Assembly: GCA_946478655.1 (NCBI GenBank)
Contig: CAMLDG010000001.1
Location: 1 to 17,322, forward strand
From: an uncultured Nitrosotalea sp.
Lineage (GTDB): Archaea > Thermoproteota > Nitrososphaeria > Nitrososphaerales > Nitrosopumilaceae
Direction of reading: 5' to 3'
DNA length: 17,322 bases
A program made the position numbers and the translations under genes. Below the pieces are notes generated by a model. It was not told the origin of the DNA, did not search any database, and worked only from the letters and a program-made list of their open reading frames with translations. Positions 1 to 8,397 of the stretch are shown here, piece after piece. Numbering within the stretch: the stretch's first letter is position 1; each line of letters opens with the position of its first letter.

Positions 1-153
1 TGACGTGAAAACATAATCAGTTTTTAAAAATTCTGCAAGATTCTTTGCTTTTGTTGGAGCAAACCCATTTGGTATGAAAACAAACTTGTCATTACACTTG
101 GCATAGATCCCTACGTTAGGATTACGATATACATCATATTTGAAAATTCCCAA
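1..153 (-). CDS. eif6: Probable translation initiation factor 6 (aIF6), 5' part only
   Basis: The reverse strand is open from a TTG at 153 to the window edge, giving 51 residues of a protein that continues outside. The translation contains KYDVYRNPNVGIYAKCND, FVFIPNGFAPTKAKNLAEFL and DYVFTS. This fits the N-terminus of the aIF6/eIF6 family: a 'GNP.IGVYA..ND' first strand, a proline-containing strand, and then a helix leading to a 'TSI' strand. aIF6 binds the large ribosomal subunit and blocks premature subunit joining. No ATG or GTG lies in frame nearby, so the TTG start was chosen because it places the family's first strand at the N-terminus. The start is uncertain. The gene is divergent from the first ferredoxin, with 76 nt between the start codons. 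Identification rests on pattern recognition of a fragment. Confidence 0.7.
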   Translation of the reverse strand, partial: MGIFKYDVYRNPNVGIYAKCNDKFVFIPNGFAPTKAKNLAEFLKTDYVFTS

Positions 154-198
154 TAAACTAGAGCGATTTGTGAAAGATATGAATTTATCTTGTATACA

Positions 199-209
199 CT
201 TTAAATAAC
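199..209 (+). promoter_or_regulatory. TATA box (BoxA) of ferredoxin 1
   Basis: The sequence CTTTAAATAAC has its TTTAAATA core (200-207) centred 26.5 nt before the GTG start at 230. An archaeal BoxA lies about 25-27 nt before the transcription start, so the mRNA is probably leaderless. The core is nearly the same as the one before ferredoxin 2. The reverse strand also reads as an AT-rich box, but it lies about 50 nt from the aIF6 TTG, so it is less likely to serve that gene. Confidence 0.6.
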
Positions 210-229
210 TAACAACAATCTCAGATATC

Positions 230-676
230 GTGCCTATAGACCAAAACTTTCCTGCAAACCACCATGTGATTGAAAAATTCAAAGATCCTCTGAGTGAAAA
301 TTATCATCTGGTATGGGGCCCTGGACGTCGTGCTGAAGCGTCAACAGATCCCAAAGTAAAAGCTGATTCTCAGGCTTCAGGTGAAGAAATAAAACCAATA
401 GGAGTGCATGGCACATTCGTAGCTGTAGACTGGGATTCCTGTATTGCAGACGGCATCTGTTTGTTAAGCTGTCCTGTCAAGGTTTTCGAATGGTACAAAA
501 ATCCTGGTGAGACCGGCAGAAATGATAGAAAAGATTACACTGACAAAGCAAATCCTGTAAAAGAAGCAGACTGCATTTGGTGCATGGCCTGTGTTGAAGT
601 CTGTCCTACAAAAGCAATCAAGGTTGATCAGTTAAATCAAGACATACACGAAAAAGAGATTGCAAAATTTACTTAA
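230..676 (+). CDS. Dicluster (zinc-ferredoxin-type) ferredoxin 1
   Basis: This is a 148-residue electron-transfer protein with an N-terminal extension of about 60 residues, as in Sulfolobus zinc ferredoxin. Cluster I is C71-IADGI-C77-LLS-C81-P, with an Asp (D74) at the second-Cys position, a pattern that supports a 3Fe-4S cluster. Cluster II is C115-IW-C118-MA-C121-VEV-C125-P, a normal 4Fe-4S motif. Of the Sulfolobus zinc ligands (His16, His19, His34, Asp76), the aligned positions here are E23, H26, H60 and N108, so two of four are changed. The start is GTG, supported by a TATA box 26.5 nt upstream. It likely carries electrons for 2-oxoacid:ferredoxin oxidoreductases and may exchange with the FNR-like flavoprotein at 12049-12891; both roles are inferred. 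A paralogue follows immediately. Confidence 0.93.
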   Translation: MPIDQNFPANHHVIEKFKDPLSENYHLVWGPGRRAEASTDPKVKADSQASGEEIKPIGVHGTFVAVDWDSCIADGICLLSCPVKVFEWYKNPGETGRNDRKDYTDKANPVKEADCIWCMACVEVCPTKAIKVDQLNQDIHEKEIAKFT

Positions 677-684
677 TTTTGTCT

Positions 685-1251
<567 letters not shown>

Positions 1252-1281
1252 AATTTTTCGTCCCTTTTCTTTTTCTTATTT
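1252..1281 (+). terminator. Poly-T terminator after ferredoxin 2
   Basis: Right after the TAG stop comes a pyrimidine-rich stretch with three T-runs (T5, T4, T5). This is typical of archaeal oligo-U termination without a needed hairpin. No stem precedes it. Confidence 0.45.
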
Positions 1282-1342
1282 GATAATCCCTACGGATGTC
1301 TACAAAACACGTGATCTTAAACAAATTTTAACAAGTCCTTAC

Positions 1343-1350
1343 AAAAAAAA
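1343..1350 (-). terminator. T8 run on the minus strand, possible rfcS terminator
   Basis: Eight A on the plus strand read as T8 on the minus strand. This is the first strong oligo-T run met by transcription leaving rfcS, about 90 nt past its stop codon. Using it would place antisense tRNA-Ser in the rfcS 3' untranslated region. Confidence 0.35.
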
Positions 1351-1353
1351 CTC

Positions 1354-1437
1354 GCAGAGGTCGCCTAGCCCGGCATGGCGTGGGCCTTGAGAGCCTATGT
1401 GCGCAAGCACCCGGGGGTTCAAATCCCTCTCTCTGCG
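1354..1437 (+). tRNA. tRNA-Ser(UGA)
   Basis: This is a type II tRNA with a long variable arm. The acceptor stem GCAGAGG pairs with TCTCTGC (1430-1436) with one G-U. The D stem is GCC/GGC. The anticodon stem TGGGC/GCCTA carries loop CTTGAGA, giving anticodon TGA (1388-1390). The variable arm is GTGC-gcaa-GCAC (1399-1410), and the T arm GGGGG-TTCAAAT-CCCTC contains one G-T pair. The discriminator is G73, the archaeal serine identity base. CCA is not encoded (CTA follows) and there is no intron. The 3' end lies 3 nt from the stop codon of convergent rfcS. Confidence 0.96.
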
Positions 1438-1440
1438 CTA

Positions 1441-2394
1441 TTATTTTTCTATATTTCCAAGTTCTGCCAATAATGCAGACAACTGGATCTCTGGGTTAGC
1501 TCCTATGATTAACCTGTAATCATATTTTGCTATGATTTCTAACATCTCTGACAAGTGTGTGGTCTTGATTCTATAACACTCTTCATTTAGATATTTCAAA
1601 AAATCAGATTCTGACATTCCATATACTTTGATAAGTTCAATCATTTTGTTCCTAGCTTCTGAAATTTTTCCTCCCAGTGCAAGTTTCAAAACAATAATTA
1701 CATCACTTATTTTTGAAAGTCCTGCAGAGGCTTTTACATTATCTTCGTTAACCATTCCAATGCTTGCGGCAGCCTGTAACATGTTTATGGAATGACGCAT
1801 ATCTCCTTCTGAATTCTGATACAAAGTTTTCAACCCTTCTTGATTGTACTTTACCTTCTCTTTTTTACAAATTTCTTCCAAGTGGTTGATTATGTCTTCT
1901 TCTGATATTCGTGTAAATTTGAAAACGGCACATCTGCTTTGAAGAGGATCTATAATTTTTGATATGTTATTTGCGATCATTATGAATCTACAATGCTTTG
2001 CAGTATCTTCGATGATTCTTCTTAAAGCAGTCTGGGCGTCTGAGGTCATTTCATCGGCTTCGTCTAAAATTATGAGCTTGAAAGGAATACTGGTGTCTAA
2101 ACCTGAAAATCTTGCAAATTTCTTTACTCTTTCTCTTACCATATTGATACCACGTTCATCAGAAGCATTCAATTCCAAAGTATGTTCGTGCCATGATTCT
2201 CCCAAAATTTCTCTTGCAAGACACAGTGCAGTTGTAGTCTTGCCAACTCCTGCAGACCCAGAGAATAACAGATGAGGCATCTCTGATGTGTTCTTCAAAA
2301 GAGATCGAAGACTGCCAACTATTTCTTTTTGGTTTATGATGGATGAGATCTTGGTTGGGCGATATTTTTCTACCCACATCGAAGATTCAGTCAT
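1441..2394 (-). CDS. rfcS: Replication factor C small subunit
   Basis: This is a 317-residue AAA+ clamp-loader subunit of normal family length. RFC opens and loads the PCNA sliding clamp at primer-template junctions. It starts with the family signature WVEKYRP (7-13). Walker A is GSAGVGKT (46-53), Walker B is LIILDEAD (107-114) with the DEAD box, and the RFC-box SRC motif at 153-155 supplies the arginine finger to the neighbouring subunit. C-terminal helical collar sequence follows. The ATG at 2394 has a TATA-like TAATAAAA (plus-strand 2418-2425) centred 27.5 nt away, which supports a leaderless start. It is divergent from the gins-mcm operon, a replication-gene neighbourhood. The large subunit rfcL is not in the window. 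Confidence 0.97.
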   Translation of the reverse strand: MTESSMWVEKYRPTKISSIINQKEIVGSLRSLLKNTSEMPHLLFSGSAGVGKTTTALCLAREILGESWHEHTLELNASDERGINMVRERVKKFARFSGLDTSIPFKLIILDEADEMTSDAQTALRRIIEDTAKHCRFIMIANNISKIIDPLQSRCAVFKFTRISEEDIINHLEEICKKEKVKYNQEGLKTLYQNSEGDMRHSINMLQAAASIGMVNEDNVKASAGLSKISDVIIVLKLALGGKISEARNKMIELIKVYGMSESDFLKYLNEECYRIKTTHLSEMLEIIAKYDYRLIIGANPEIQLSALLAELGNIEK

Positions 2395-2417
2395 AGGGAC
2401 ATACGTCTTTCACTTAC

Positions 2418-2427
2418 TAATAAAATT
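2418..2427 (-). promoter_or_regulatory. TATA box of rfcS
   Basis: On the minus strand this reads AATTTTATTA, with its core centred 27.5 nt before the rfcS ATG. The spacing is that of the other leaderless genes in this window. Confidence 0.5.
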
Positions 2428-2532
2428 AAGTCTAAGAAACTGTGTTTGTAAATTATTACTGTAGACCTGAGGCAAGGTTGGGTATTACTATATGACCAAT
2501 CGTTATTATGATTGAAAAAGACTCACATTGCT

Positions 2533-2667
2533 ATGATGGTTACTCCTCACATGCCAAATGAGAAAGCAAGTATGTCAATTATGAACAGGAACAAATTTGT
2601 ACAGATAGAATCTAGATCAAATGATCGAACTAAATGGTTAATAGAATTGATCGATCGATCCCTTTAG
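2533..2667 (+). CDS. Possible 44-residue leader ORF before gins
   Basis: A small frame starts ATGATG at 2533, is open for 44 codons and ends at TAG 2665-2667. It fills nearly half of the 297-nt gap between rfcS and gins. The protein is unrecognised: a Met-rich start (alternative starts at 2551 and 2571), then a basic segment MNRNKFVQIESRSNDRTKW and an LIELIDRSL tail. An AT-rich TTATTATG near 2503-2510 is about 27 nt before the first ATG and could be its TATA box. It is in the same reading frame as gins, with one amber codon and 24 nt between them. Its stop lies inside the hairpin that covers the gins ribosome binding site, so translation coupling is possible. It may also be chance; only conservation would decide. 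Confidence 0.35.
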   Translation: MMVTPHMPNEKASMSIMNRNKFVQIESRSNDRTKWLIELIDRSL

Positions 2668-2687
2668 CGGCTCAAAGGAGGATCGAT
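2654..2687 (+). promoter_or_regulatory. Hairpin sequestering the gins Shine-Dalgarno
   Basis: ATCGATCC (2654-2661) pairs perfectly with GGATCGAT (2680-2687). The stem extends through CTTT (2662-2665) with AAAG (2674-2677), leaving G2678-A2679 bulged and a loop of AGCGGCTC (2666-2673). The ribosome binding site GGAGG (2677-2681) lies inside the 3' arm. Pairing is seen directly; a regulatory role is inference. Confidence 0.5.
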
Positions 2688-2691
2688 TAAA

Positions 2692-3207
2692 TTGCACATT
2701 TCAGAGCTCATACAGGTACATAGTATAGGATACCGCTTACAGGATGTTAAAGTCAATTTTGGTCATGATCTAAAAATAGAAGCACCATTGACATCAATCG
2801 AAGCTAAACAAGGAGAAATACTGAGTATATCCAGATGGATAGCCGAAGTACTGTCCTCAGAAAAATTAGTTGAAGTACAAGATACTGATATGATTGTAGC
2901 TTTGAAGCAAGCTGTCATGAAAGAAAATGTACAAGGTGACTTTGATCTCTCTACATTAGATCTTGATTTCTATATCAAAGTGAATTCATTCACACGAAGA
3001 CTTCCACAAGAAGACCGCGATAAAATAGAGAGCATGTTAAATTCTCTTATTCGTAAACGACAAGGAAAAATAATCAGACTGGCAGATTCATCCAAGATGA
3101 CTGCTGATTTGGCAAAAAAGCTAACAATTGAAGAAAGAACATTATTTGATTACATTCATGACAATAGTGCTGAATTCAAACAACAAATAATGGGTGATAA
3201 AAAATGA
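2692..3207 (+). CDS. gins23: GINS complex subunit, Gins23-type
   Basis: This is a 171-residue protein directly upstream of mcm. An N-terminal beta-rich part (about 1-50) is followed by SISRWIAEVLSSEKLVE (about 46-62), which resembles the 'P.WLA..L...G.V' segment of Psf2/Psf3-like GINS proteins. A C-terminal helical part then contains RDKIESMLNSLIRKRQGKI and KLTIEERTLFDYI. This B-then-A domain order points to Gins23, not Gins51. GINS joins MCM and Cdc45/GAN in the archaeal CMG helicase, and in Sulfolobus gins23 also sits next to mcm. The start is TTG at 2692, with GGAGG 10 nt upstream; an in-frame TAG at 2665 excludes a longer version. It overlaps mcm by ATGA. A start with a leader and ribosome binding site is unusual beside the leaderless genes here. 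Confidence 0.8.
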   Translation: MHISELIQVHSIGYRLQDVKVNFGHDLKIEAPLTSIEAKQGEILSISRWIAEVLSSEKLVEVQDTDMIVALKQAVMKENVQGDFDLSTLDLDFYIKVNSFTRRLPQEDRDKIESMLNSLIRKRQGKIIRLADSSKMTADLAKKLTIEERTLFDYIHDNSAEFKQQIMGDKK

Positions 3208-5285
3208 CCGCACAGTCTGAATCAATTTCAAAGAGTAAACTTCAAGATCAAGTGAAAGATTTTCTTAGTCAGTTCAAAGACAAGTCTGACGCTTACAAAT
3301 ATGTTGATGAAATAGATCAAATGATGGCAAAGAAAACACAATACATTGTAGTTGATTATAATGATCTAGTTTCATATCCGGAAATTGAATCTGTATTTTC
3401 CACTGATCCTGATGAGATACTTCGAGCTTTTGGTGGAGCAATAAAAGACATTCTCAAAGAAAGATTTCCACAATATGCAGAAAAAATTCGTCATGATATT
3501 AGAGTAAGAATTTCAAATTATCCATCACATAGAAGTTTGCGTGAAGTAAATGCAGAGGTAATTGGAAAAGTGATAAGTGTATCTGGAATGGTAGTTAGAT
3601 CTTCTGAGATCAAACCCCTTGCAAAAGAACTAGTCTACTTTTGTCCTGATAATCACAAGACTGTACGAGTCCAAGAAAAAGGTCTAGAGTTTAAAGAACC
3701 GTTAAAATGTGATAATGGAAAATGTACTCATAGAGATCTTGAGATAAGCCCAGAACAAAGTAAGTTCATTGATTTTCAAATGGTGAGGCTCCAAGAATTA
3801 CCCGAAGATTTGCCTCCAGGTCAACTACCTCACTACCTTGATGTCACAGTGCTACAAGACTTGGTTGATAACGCAAGACCAGGAGATCGTATCATACTGA
3901 CAGGAATTGTAAGAATTGAACAAGAACACATCCCTTCAATGAGAGGAAAAAGTGGTATCTACAGATTACGAGTTCAAGGAAATAACATAGAATTTCATCG
4001 TGGACGTGGAAATAAAACTTCTAGAAGTACTGAAAGAGAAGAGATCTCCCCTGATGAAGAAAGAATAATCAAATCACTTGTCAAAAATAATGATATCTAT
4101 GACAGGTTAGTGGCCTCGTTTGCACCACATGTGAGCGGACATGATATAATTAAAGAAGCCATTTTATTGTTAATTGTAGGATCTACTCAAAAAATCCTTG
4201 CAGACGGTGCGAAAATTCGTGGCGATATCAACGTATTTTTGGTGGGTGATCCTGGTACGGCAAAAAGTGAAATGTTGAAATTCTGTGCAAGAATTGCCCC
4301 TAGGGGACTTTATACATCTGGAAGAGGTTCAACCGCCGCAGGATTAACAGCTGCAGTTGTTAGAGATAAAATTGGTATAATGATGCTTGAAGCAGGTGCT
4401 GTAGTACTGGGAGATCAAGGTCTTGTCTGTATAGATGAGTTTGATAAAATGAAGCCAGAAGACAGAAGTGCATTACATGAAACGATGGAACAACAATCTG
4501 TAAGCATTGCAAAAGGTGGAATTGTAGCAACATTGAATGCCAGAACTTCAATCTTGGCTGCAGCAAACCCAATGTTCGGCAAGTATGATCCTTTTAAGAA
4601 TATCACAGAGAACGTTAATCTTCCAGTTCCACTCTTAACACGTTTTGATCTCATCTTTGTTGTCAGAGATATTCCATCAAAAGAAAGAGACACAAGAATT
4701 GCAAGACACATATTGAATTTACACAGAGTGTCAGGAACTGACACCAAATCCCTAATCGATGTTGATATTCTCACAAAATATCTATCATATGCAAAGAGAT
4801 TTGATCCAAATCTCACTCCAGAAGCAGAAGATTTGATCCTAAACTACTACATGACAATGAGAAATGTGGAATCTGAAGGAATGATCACAGTAACACCTAG
4901 ACAATTAGAGGGACTTGTGAGATTGGCAACAGCAAGAGCAAGATTATTGATGAAAACACAAGTTGATGGAGAAGATGCAGAGCGAGCTATATTCCTTATG
5001 CAAAGCATGTTGCAAGATGCAGGAGTTGATGTTAATACTGGAAAAGTTGACCTGGGAGTTCTCCAAGGTCGTCCTCATAGTGAAGTCTCAAAAATGCAAC
5101 TATTCATGGATGTAATGAAATCCCTTGAAGGTGATGAAAAGAGACCAGTTGAAGAAAAAGCATTTGTTAAAGAACTAATCAAGACTGATAAATTCACAGA
5201 AGATGAAGCAAGAAAATATCTTAAAAAATTGCAAAGAGAGTCAGCTATTTATGAATCCAAACCTGGTCATTATAACCGGGTATGA
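3204..5285 (+). CDS. mcm: Replicative helicase MCM
   Basis: This is a 693-residue hexameric 3'-5' DNA helicase. The N-terminal domain contains a zinc site with C147, H151, C169 and C174. The AAA+ core has Walker A GDPGTAKS (348-355, Lys354), Walker B with DEFD (411-414), the sensor-1 segment AAANPMFGKYDP near 455, and the arginine-finger motif LLTRFD with R480. The C-terminal 80 residues look like the winged helix typical of archaeal MCM (helices around VEEKAFVKELIK and EDEARKYLKKLQ). There is no intein and the length is normal. The ATG overlaps the gins stop, and the mcm stop in turn overlaps the hel308 ATG (both ATGA), implying tight translational coupling. Archaeal MCM is the motor of the CMG complex. 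Confidence 0.98.
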   Translation: MTAQSESISKSKLQDQVKDFLSQFKDKSDAYKYVDEIDQMMAKKTQYIVVDYNDLVSYPEIESVFSTDPDEILRAFGGAIKDILKERFPQYAEKIRHDIRVRISNYPSHRSLREVNAEVIGKVISVSGMVVRSSEIKPLAKELVYFCPDNHKTVRVQEKGLEFKEPLKCDNGKCTHRDLEISPEQSKFIDFQMVRLQELPEDLPPGQLPHYLDVTVLQDLVDNARPGDRIILTGIVRIEQEHIPSMRGKSGIYRLRVQGNNIEFHRGRGNKTSRSTEREEISPDEERIIKSLVKNNDIYDRLVASFAPHVSGHDIIKEAILLLIVGSTQKILADGAKIRGDINVFLVGDPGTAKSEMLKFCARIAPRGLYTSGRGSTAAGLTAAVVRDKIGIMMLEAGAVVLGDQGLVCIDEFDKMKPEDRSALHETMEQQSVSIAKGGIVATLNARTSILAAANPMFGKYDPFKNITENVNLPVPLLTRFDLIFVVRDIPSKERDTRIARHILNLHRVSGTDTKSLIDVDILTKYLSYAKRFDPNLTPEAEDLILNYYMTMRNVESEGMITVTPRQLEGLVRLATARARLLMKTQVDGEDAERAIFLMQSMLQDAGVDVNTGKVDLGVLQGRPHSEVSKMQLFMDVMKSLEGDEKRPVEEKAFVKELIKTDKFTEDEARKYLKKLQRESAIYESKPGHYNRV

Positions 5286-7405
5286 AAATAGAGCAGTTAG
5301 ATATCCCTCCTTCTACAATTGAATTTCTGCAAAAAAATGGATATGTGAATCTATATCCACCGCAGGAAAAGACAGTAAAAGCTGGGTTGCTTGAAGGAAA
5401 GAGTATACTGGTCTCTGCGCCTACTGCAAGCGGCAAGACATTGATTGCAATTCTTGCAATAATAAGACACCTATCTGAAAAGAGAGGCAAAATAGTTTAT
5501 CTCAGTCCTCTAAAGGCCTTGGCATCAGAAAAATTCAATGAATTTAAAAAACTTGGTTCTGTTGATATTTGCAAAAATCTGAAAATCCAAATATCTACAG
5601 GTGATTTTGATGCATCTGAAAAAAATCTAGGTCAAAATGACATACTTGTACTAACCAATGAAAAAATGGATTCCATCATAAGACAAGGTGCAGAATGGAT
5701 AGATCAAATAAGTCTTGTAATTGCGGATGAAGTTCATCTGTTGGGAGATGATGACAGGGGACCAACCCTTGAAATCGTACTAACAAAGCTAAAACTTTTG
5801 CCAAAAAAACCGCAAATACTGGCTCTTAGTGCTACTGTCACTAATGCTGATGAAATTGCTGATTGGTTAGAGTGCAAACTAGTTCATAGTGAATGGAGAC
5901 CAGTTCCATTGTCTGAAGGAGTCTATGATCAAGGTGTAGTAACTATGCAAGACAACAAAAAATATGAAATCCAGACAAGCATCAGAGGGCCGTCAGTTGA
6001 CTTGGGGTTGGACTCACTAAATAATGGGGGTCAAGCAATTTTATTTGCAGAAACTAGAACTCGTTCTGTATCACTTGCTACAAAGACATCAGAAGCTGTA
6101 TCAAAGACATTAAACAACGAAGAAAAAGAAACACTAGAAAAAATTTCCCAAAAAATTTTAGATGATAATGAACATACTGAACTTGTTAAAACTCTGGCCA
6201 GTCTAATTAAAAACGGTGTAGCATTTCATCACGCTGGTCTTAATTCTAATTGTAGGGATTTGATTGAATCTGAATTTAGAAACAAAAGAATAAAGATCTT
6301 GGCATCTACCCCCACCTTAGCTGCAGGAGTGAATCTTCCAGCAAGAAGAGTAGTTATTGCTAGTTTGACTAGATATGATGCAAAGTATGGTACTAACAAA
6401 CCGATTAGTATTTTGGAGTATAAACAACTGTGTGGTCGTGCAGGCAGGCCACAATATGACAAGTATGGCGAAGCAATCATTGTAGGCAACTCCAATGTAG
6501 ATGAAATCTTTGATTATTACATTAATGGAACTCCAGAACCGATATCTTCCAAACTTACTGGCGACAAGGCATTAAGAATACATCTTCTCAGTTTTGTATC
6601 TACAAATCCTGGTATTAAGAGAGACGATATTGTGGAATTTTTTTCAAAAACGCTTTCAGGTTCTCAAGAAAGAAAAACCACAATAAAATTTCACATTCAG
6701 ATATCTCTGAGATATCTAGAATCAGAAGATCTTGTAAAACAAAAGGGAGATAGATACATCGCTACAGAATTTGGTAAAAAAACTTCTACTTTGTATATTG
6801 ATCCTCTAACGGCAGTATTGTTTAGAAAGTCTTTGGAAAGAGTTTCAACAAAAGGACACGCTCTTGGCTTGTTACATCTGATTACAATCTCCGAAGATTT
6901 TTTCCCCAAGTTTTCATTAAGAAATAAAGATTACGAGTTTGTGGGCACTATGATTGAAAATTATGCTGATCAACTAATAGAACCTATATCAGAATATGAT
7001 TGTAATCGAAGTCTTCTTGCAATGCATGCTTGGATAAATGAATCAAGCGAGATATTTCTGTCTGATAATTTTGGTATAGAGTCTGGTGACATGCATAGGA
7101 TGGCAGAGACTGCGGACTGGCTCATTCATGCTCTTTATGAGATTGCAAAACTAGAAAAAAAAGATGAGATACTAACGGAGATTGATTCTTTGAGATCCAG
7201 AGTGGTATATGGCATAAAAGGTGAACTTGTTGACTTGGTACAAATAAAAGGAATTGGAAGAGTTAGAGCCAGAATACTCTTCAAGAATGGCATAAAAACA
7301 ACAGAAGATCTGACCAAAATATCTGTTGAAAAACTAGCCAAAATGGACAAGATAGGACCACTTGTTGCAGAAAACATAAAGACACATCTTAAAAAGATAA
7401 GATGA
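5282..7405 (+). CDS. hel308: Hel308 (Hjm) family DNA helicase
   Basis: This is a 707-residue Ski2-like superfamily 2 helicase. It has a Q-motif region PPQEK (26-30), Walker A APTASGKT (46-53), a DEVH box (149-152), SAT motif III (183-185), motif V ASTPTLAAGVNLP, and motif VI QLCGRAGRP (382-390). A winged-helix and ratchet region follows. The C-terminus carries helix-hairpin-helix segments (VQIKGIGRVRARILF and KMDKIGPLVAENI), the Hel308 domain V that acts as a brake. Hel308 unwinds lagging strands at blocked forks and takes part in recombination repair. It overlaps mcm and the next gene by ATGA, so it is translated with the replicative helicase. The operon link with gins and mcm suggests production in step with fork assembly, which is inference. 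Confidence 0.93.
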   Translation: MKIEQLDIPPSTIEFLQKNGYVNLYPPQEKTVKAGLLEGKSILVSAPTASGKTLIAILAIIRHLSEKRGKIVYLSPLKALASEKFNEFKKLGSVDICKNLKIQISTGDFDASEKNLGQNDILVLTNEKMDSIIRQGAEWIDQISLVIADEVHLLGDDDRGPTLEIVLTKLKLLPKKPQILALSATVTNADEIADWLECKLVHSEWRPVPLSEGVYDQGVVTMQDNKKYEIQTSIRGPSVDLGLDSLNNGGQAILFAETRTRSVSLATKTSEAVSKTLNNEEKETLEKISQKILDDNEHTELVKTLASLIKNGVAFHHAGLNSNCRDLIESEFRNKRIKILASTPTLAAGVNLPARRVVIASLTRYDAKYGTNKPISILEYKQLCGRAGRPQYDKYGEAIIVGNSNVDEIFDYYINGTPEPISSKLTGDKALRIHLLSFVSTNPGIKRDDIVEFFSKTLSGSQERKTTIKFHIQISLRYLESEDLVKQKGDRYIATEFGKKTSTLYIDPLTAVLFRKSLERVSTKGHALGLLHLITISEDFFPKFSLRNKDYEFVGTMIENYADQLIEPISEYDCNRSLLAMHAWINESSEIFLSDNFGIESGDMHRMAETADWLIHALYEIAKLEKKDEILTEIDSLRSRVVYGIKGELVDLVQIKGIGRVRARILFKNGIKTTEDLTKISVEKLAKMDKIGPLVAENIKTHLKKIR

Positions 7406-8397
7406 TGCTGGATAGAACTATCATCGCAATACTGATCTCAGCAGTGGCATTTGTTACTGTTTATGCAATTACTCCTAGTCTGATCAAAGTATTGACAAAA
7501 AAAAATATGGTTGTAAAAGACTACAACAAAGAGGTCGCAACAATGGTTGCACGCCCTGGTGGACCTTCTATTCTTGCAGGAATTCTTGCTTCTGAACTTA
7601 CACTATATGCCTTTTTTCCTTCTACTGCAATACTGGCAATTATCATAACAACCTCACTTGCCTTTCTTGTTGGTTTGGCTGATGATAGAAAGGTACTTGG
7701 TGGATGGTTCAAACCGTTAGCGCTTGCAGCTTCTGCACTGCCTATTATTTTGCTTGGAGTGTATGATCCACATCTTGCATTTCCATTATTTGGCTCAGTC
7801 AAGATTCCAGAACTCTATTTGGCACTGATAATTTTCATCATTCCGGTAATGGGAAATACGATAAACTCTATCGATGTCTTAAATGGTGTTGCAAGTGGAT
7901 TTATGACTATTGCAAGTTTTGCTCTTACCGTTTGTCTTGTTATTGTACACAATTATGATGTTGCATTGGCAAGTTTACCGCTCGGGTTTGTATCGCTAGC
8001 ATTTTACAAATATCACAAAGTTCCAAGTAAGATATTTCCAGGAGATTCTGGTGCACTAACTCTTGGAGCAATGTATGGCACATTGTCTATTGTAGGTCAT
8101 GTTGAAATCATTGCGGCAATCGCATTACTTCCTGCAGTGATAAACTCTTTTCTCTTTCTTTCTAGTGTAAAAAGAATAATTGAACACAGGCAGATAAAAG
8201 CAAACCCCGTTGTCCATACTGAAGACTTCAAGTTAATGGCAAGCACCGATAAATCAGCTCCTGTTACTCTTGTGCGATTGATCCTAGCAAATGGGCCTCT
8301 CACAGAAAAACAAGTGGGATTTGTAATATTCAAATTGGCTTTATTTTCTGCAGCACTTGCAATTGCGACATCTTTTATGATGGGAATCAAACTATGA
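7402..8397 (+). CDS. GlcNAc-1-phosphate transferase-like membrane enzyme (MraY/WecA/Alg7 family)
   Basis: This is a 331-residue polytopic membrane protein with about ten hydrophobic segments. Family motifs appear in order: RPGGPSI (51-57, the first cytoplasmic motif), LADDRK with D94-D95 (Mg binding), NTINSIDVLNG (152-162), and FPGDSGAL with D215. Enzymes of this family move a sugar-1-phosphate from a UDP-sugar to a polyprenyl or dolichyl phosphate, starting N-glycan (AglH/Alg7) or surface polysaccharide synthesis. Archaea lack murein, so an AglH-like role is most likely. The exact substrate cannot be read from sequence. It starts in an ATGA overlap with hel308 and ends in one with the next gene, an odd operon partner for a helicase. 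Two consecutive ATGs exist; the first makes the overlap. Confidence 0.85.
   Translation: MMLDRTIIAILISAVAFVTVYAITPSLIKVLTKKNMVVKDYNKEVATMVARPGGPSILAGILASELTLYAFFPSTAILAIIITTSLAFLVGLADDRKVLGGWFKPLALAASALPIILLGVYDPHLAFPLFGSVKIPELYLALIIFIIPVMGNTINSIDVLNGVASGFMTIASFALTVCLVIVHNYDVALASLPLGFVSLAFYKYHKVPSKIFPGDSGALTLGAMYGTLSIVGHVEIIAAIALLPAVINSFLFLSSVKRIIEHRQIKANPVVHTEDFKLMASTDKSAPVTLVRLILANGPLTEKQVGFVIFKLALFSAALAIATSFMMGIKL

Noticed and set aside
2533..2600. C/D box guide RNA in the rfcS-gins gap
   Set aside because: An ATGATGG resembles a C box, but no CTGA D box lies at a fitting distance.
2665..2694. Amber readthrough (or pyrrolysine) joining the small ORF to gins
   Set aside because: The frames match, but a good Shine-Dalgarno and TTG lie right after the stop, gins is of normal length without fusion, and pyrrolysine decoding is not known in this lineage.
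4415..4816. 133-codon minus-strand frame within mcm
   Set aside because: It is antisense to conserved MCM helicase motifs, with no promoter or family match.
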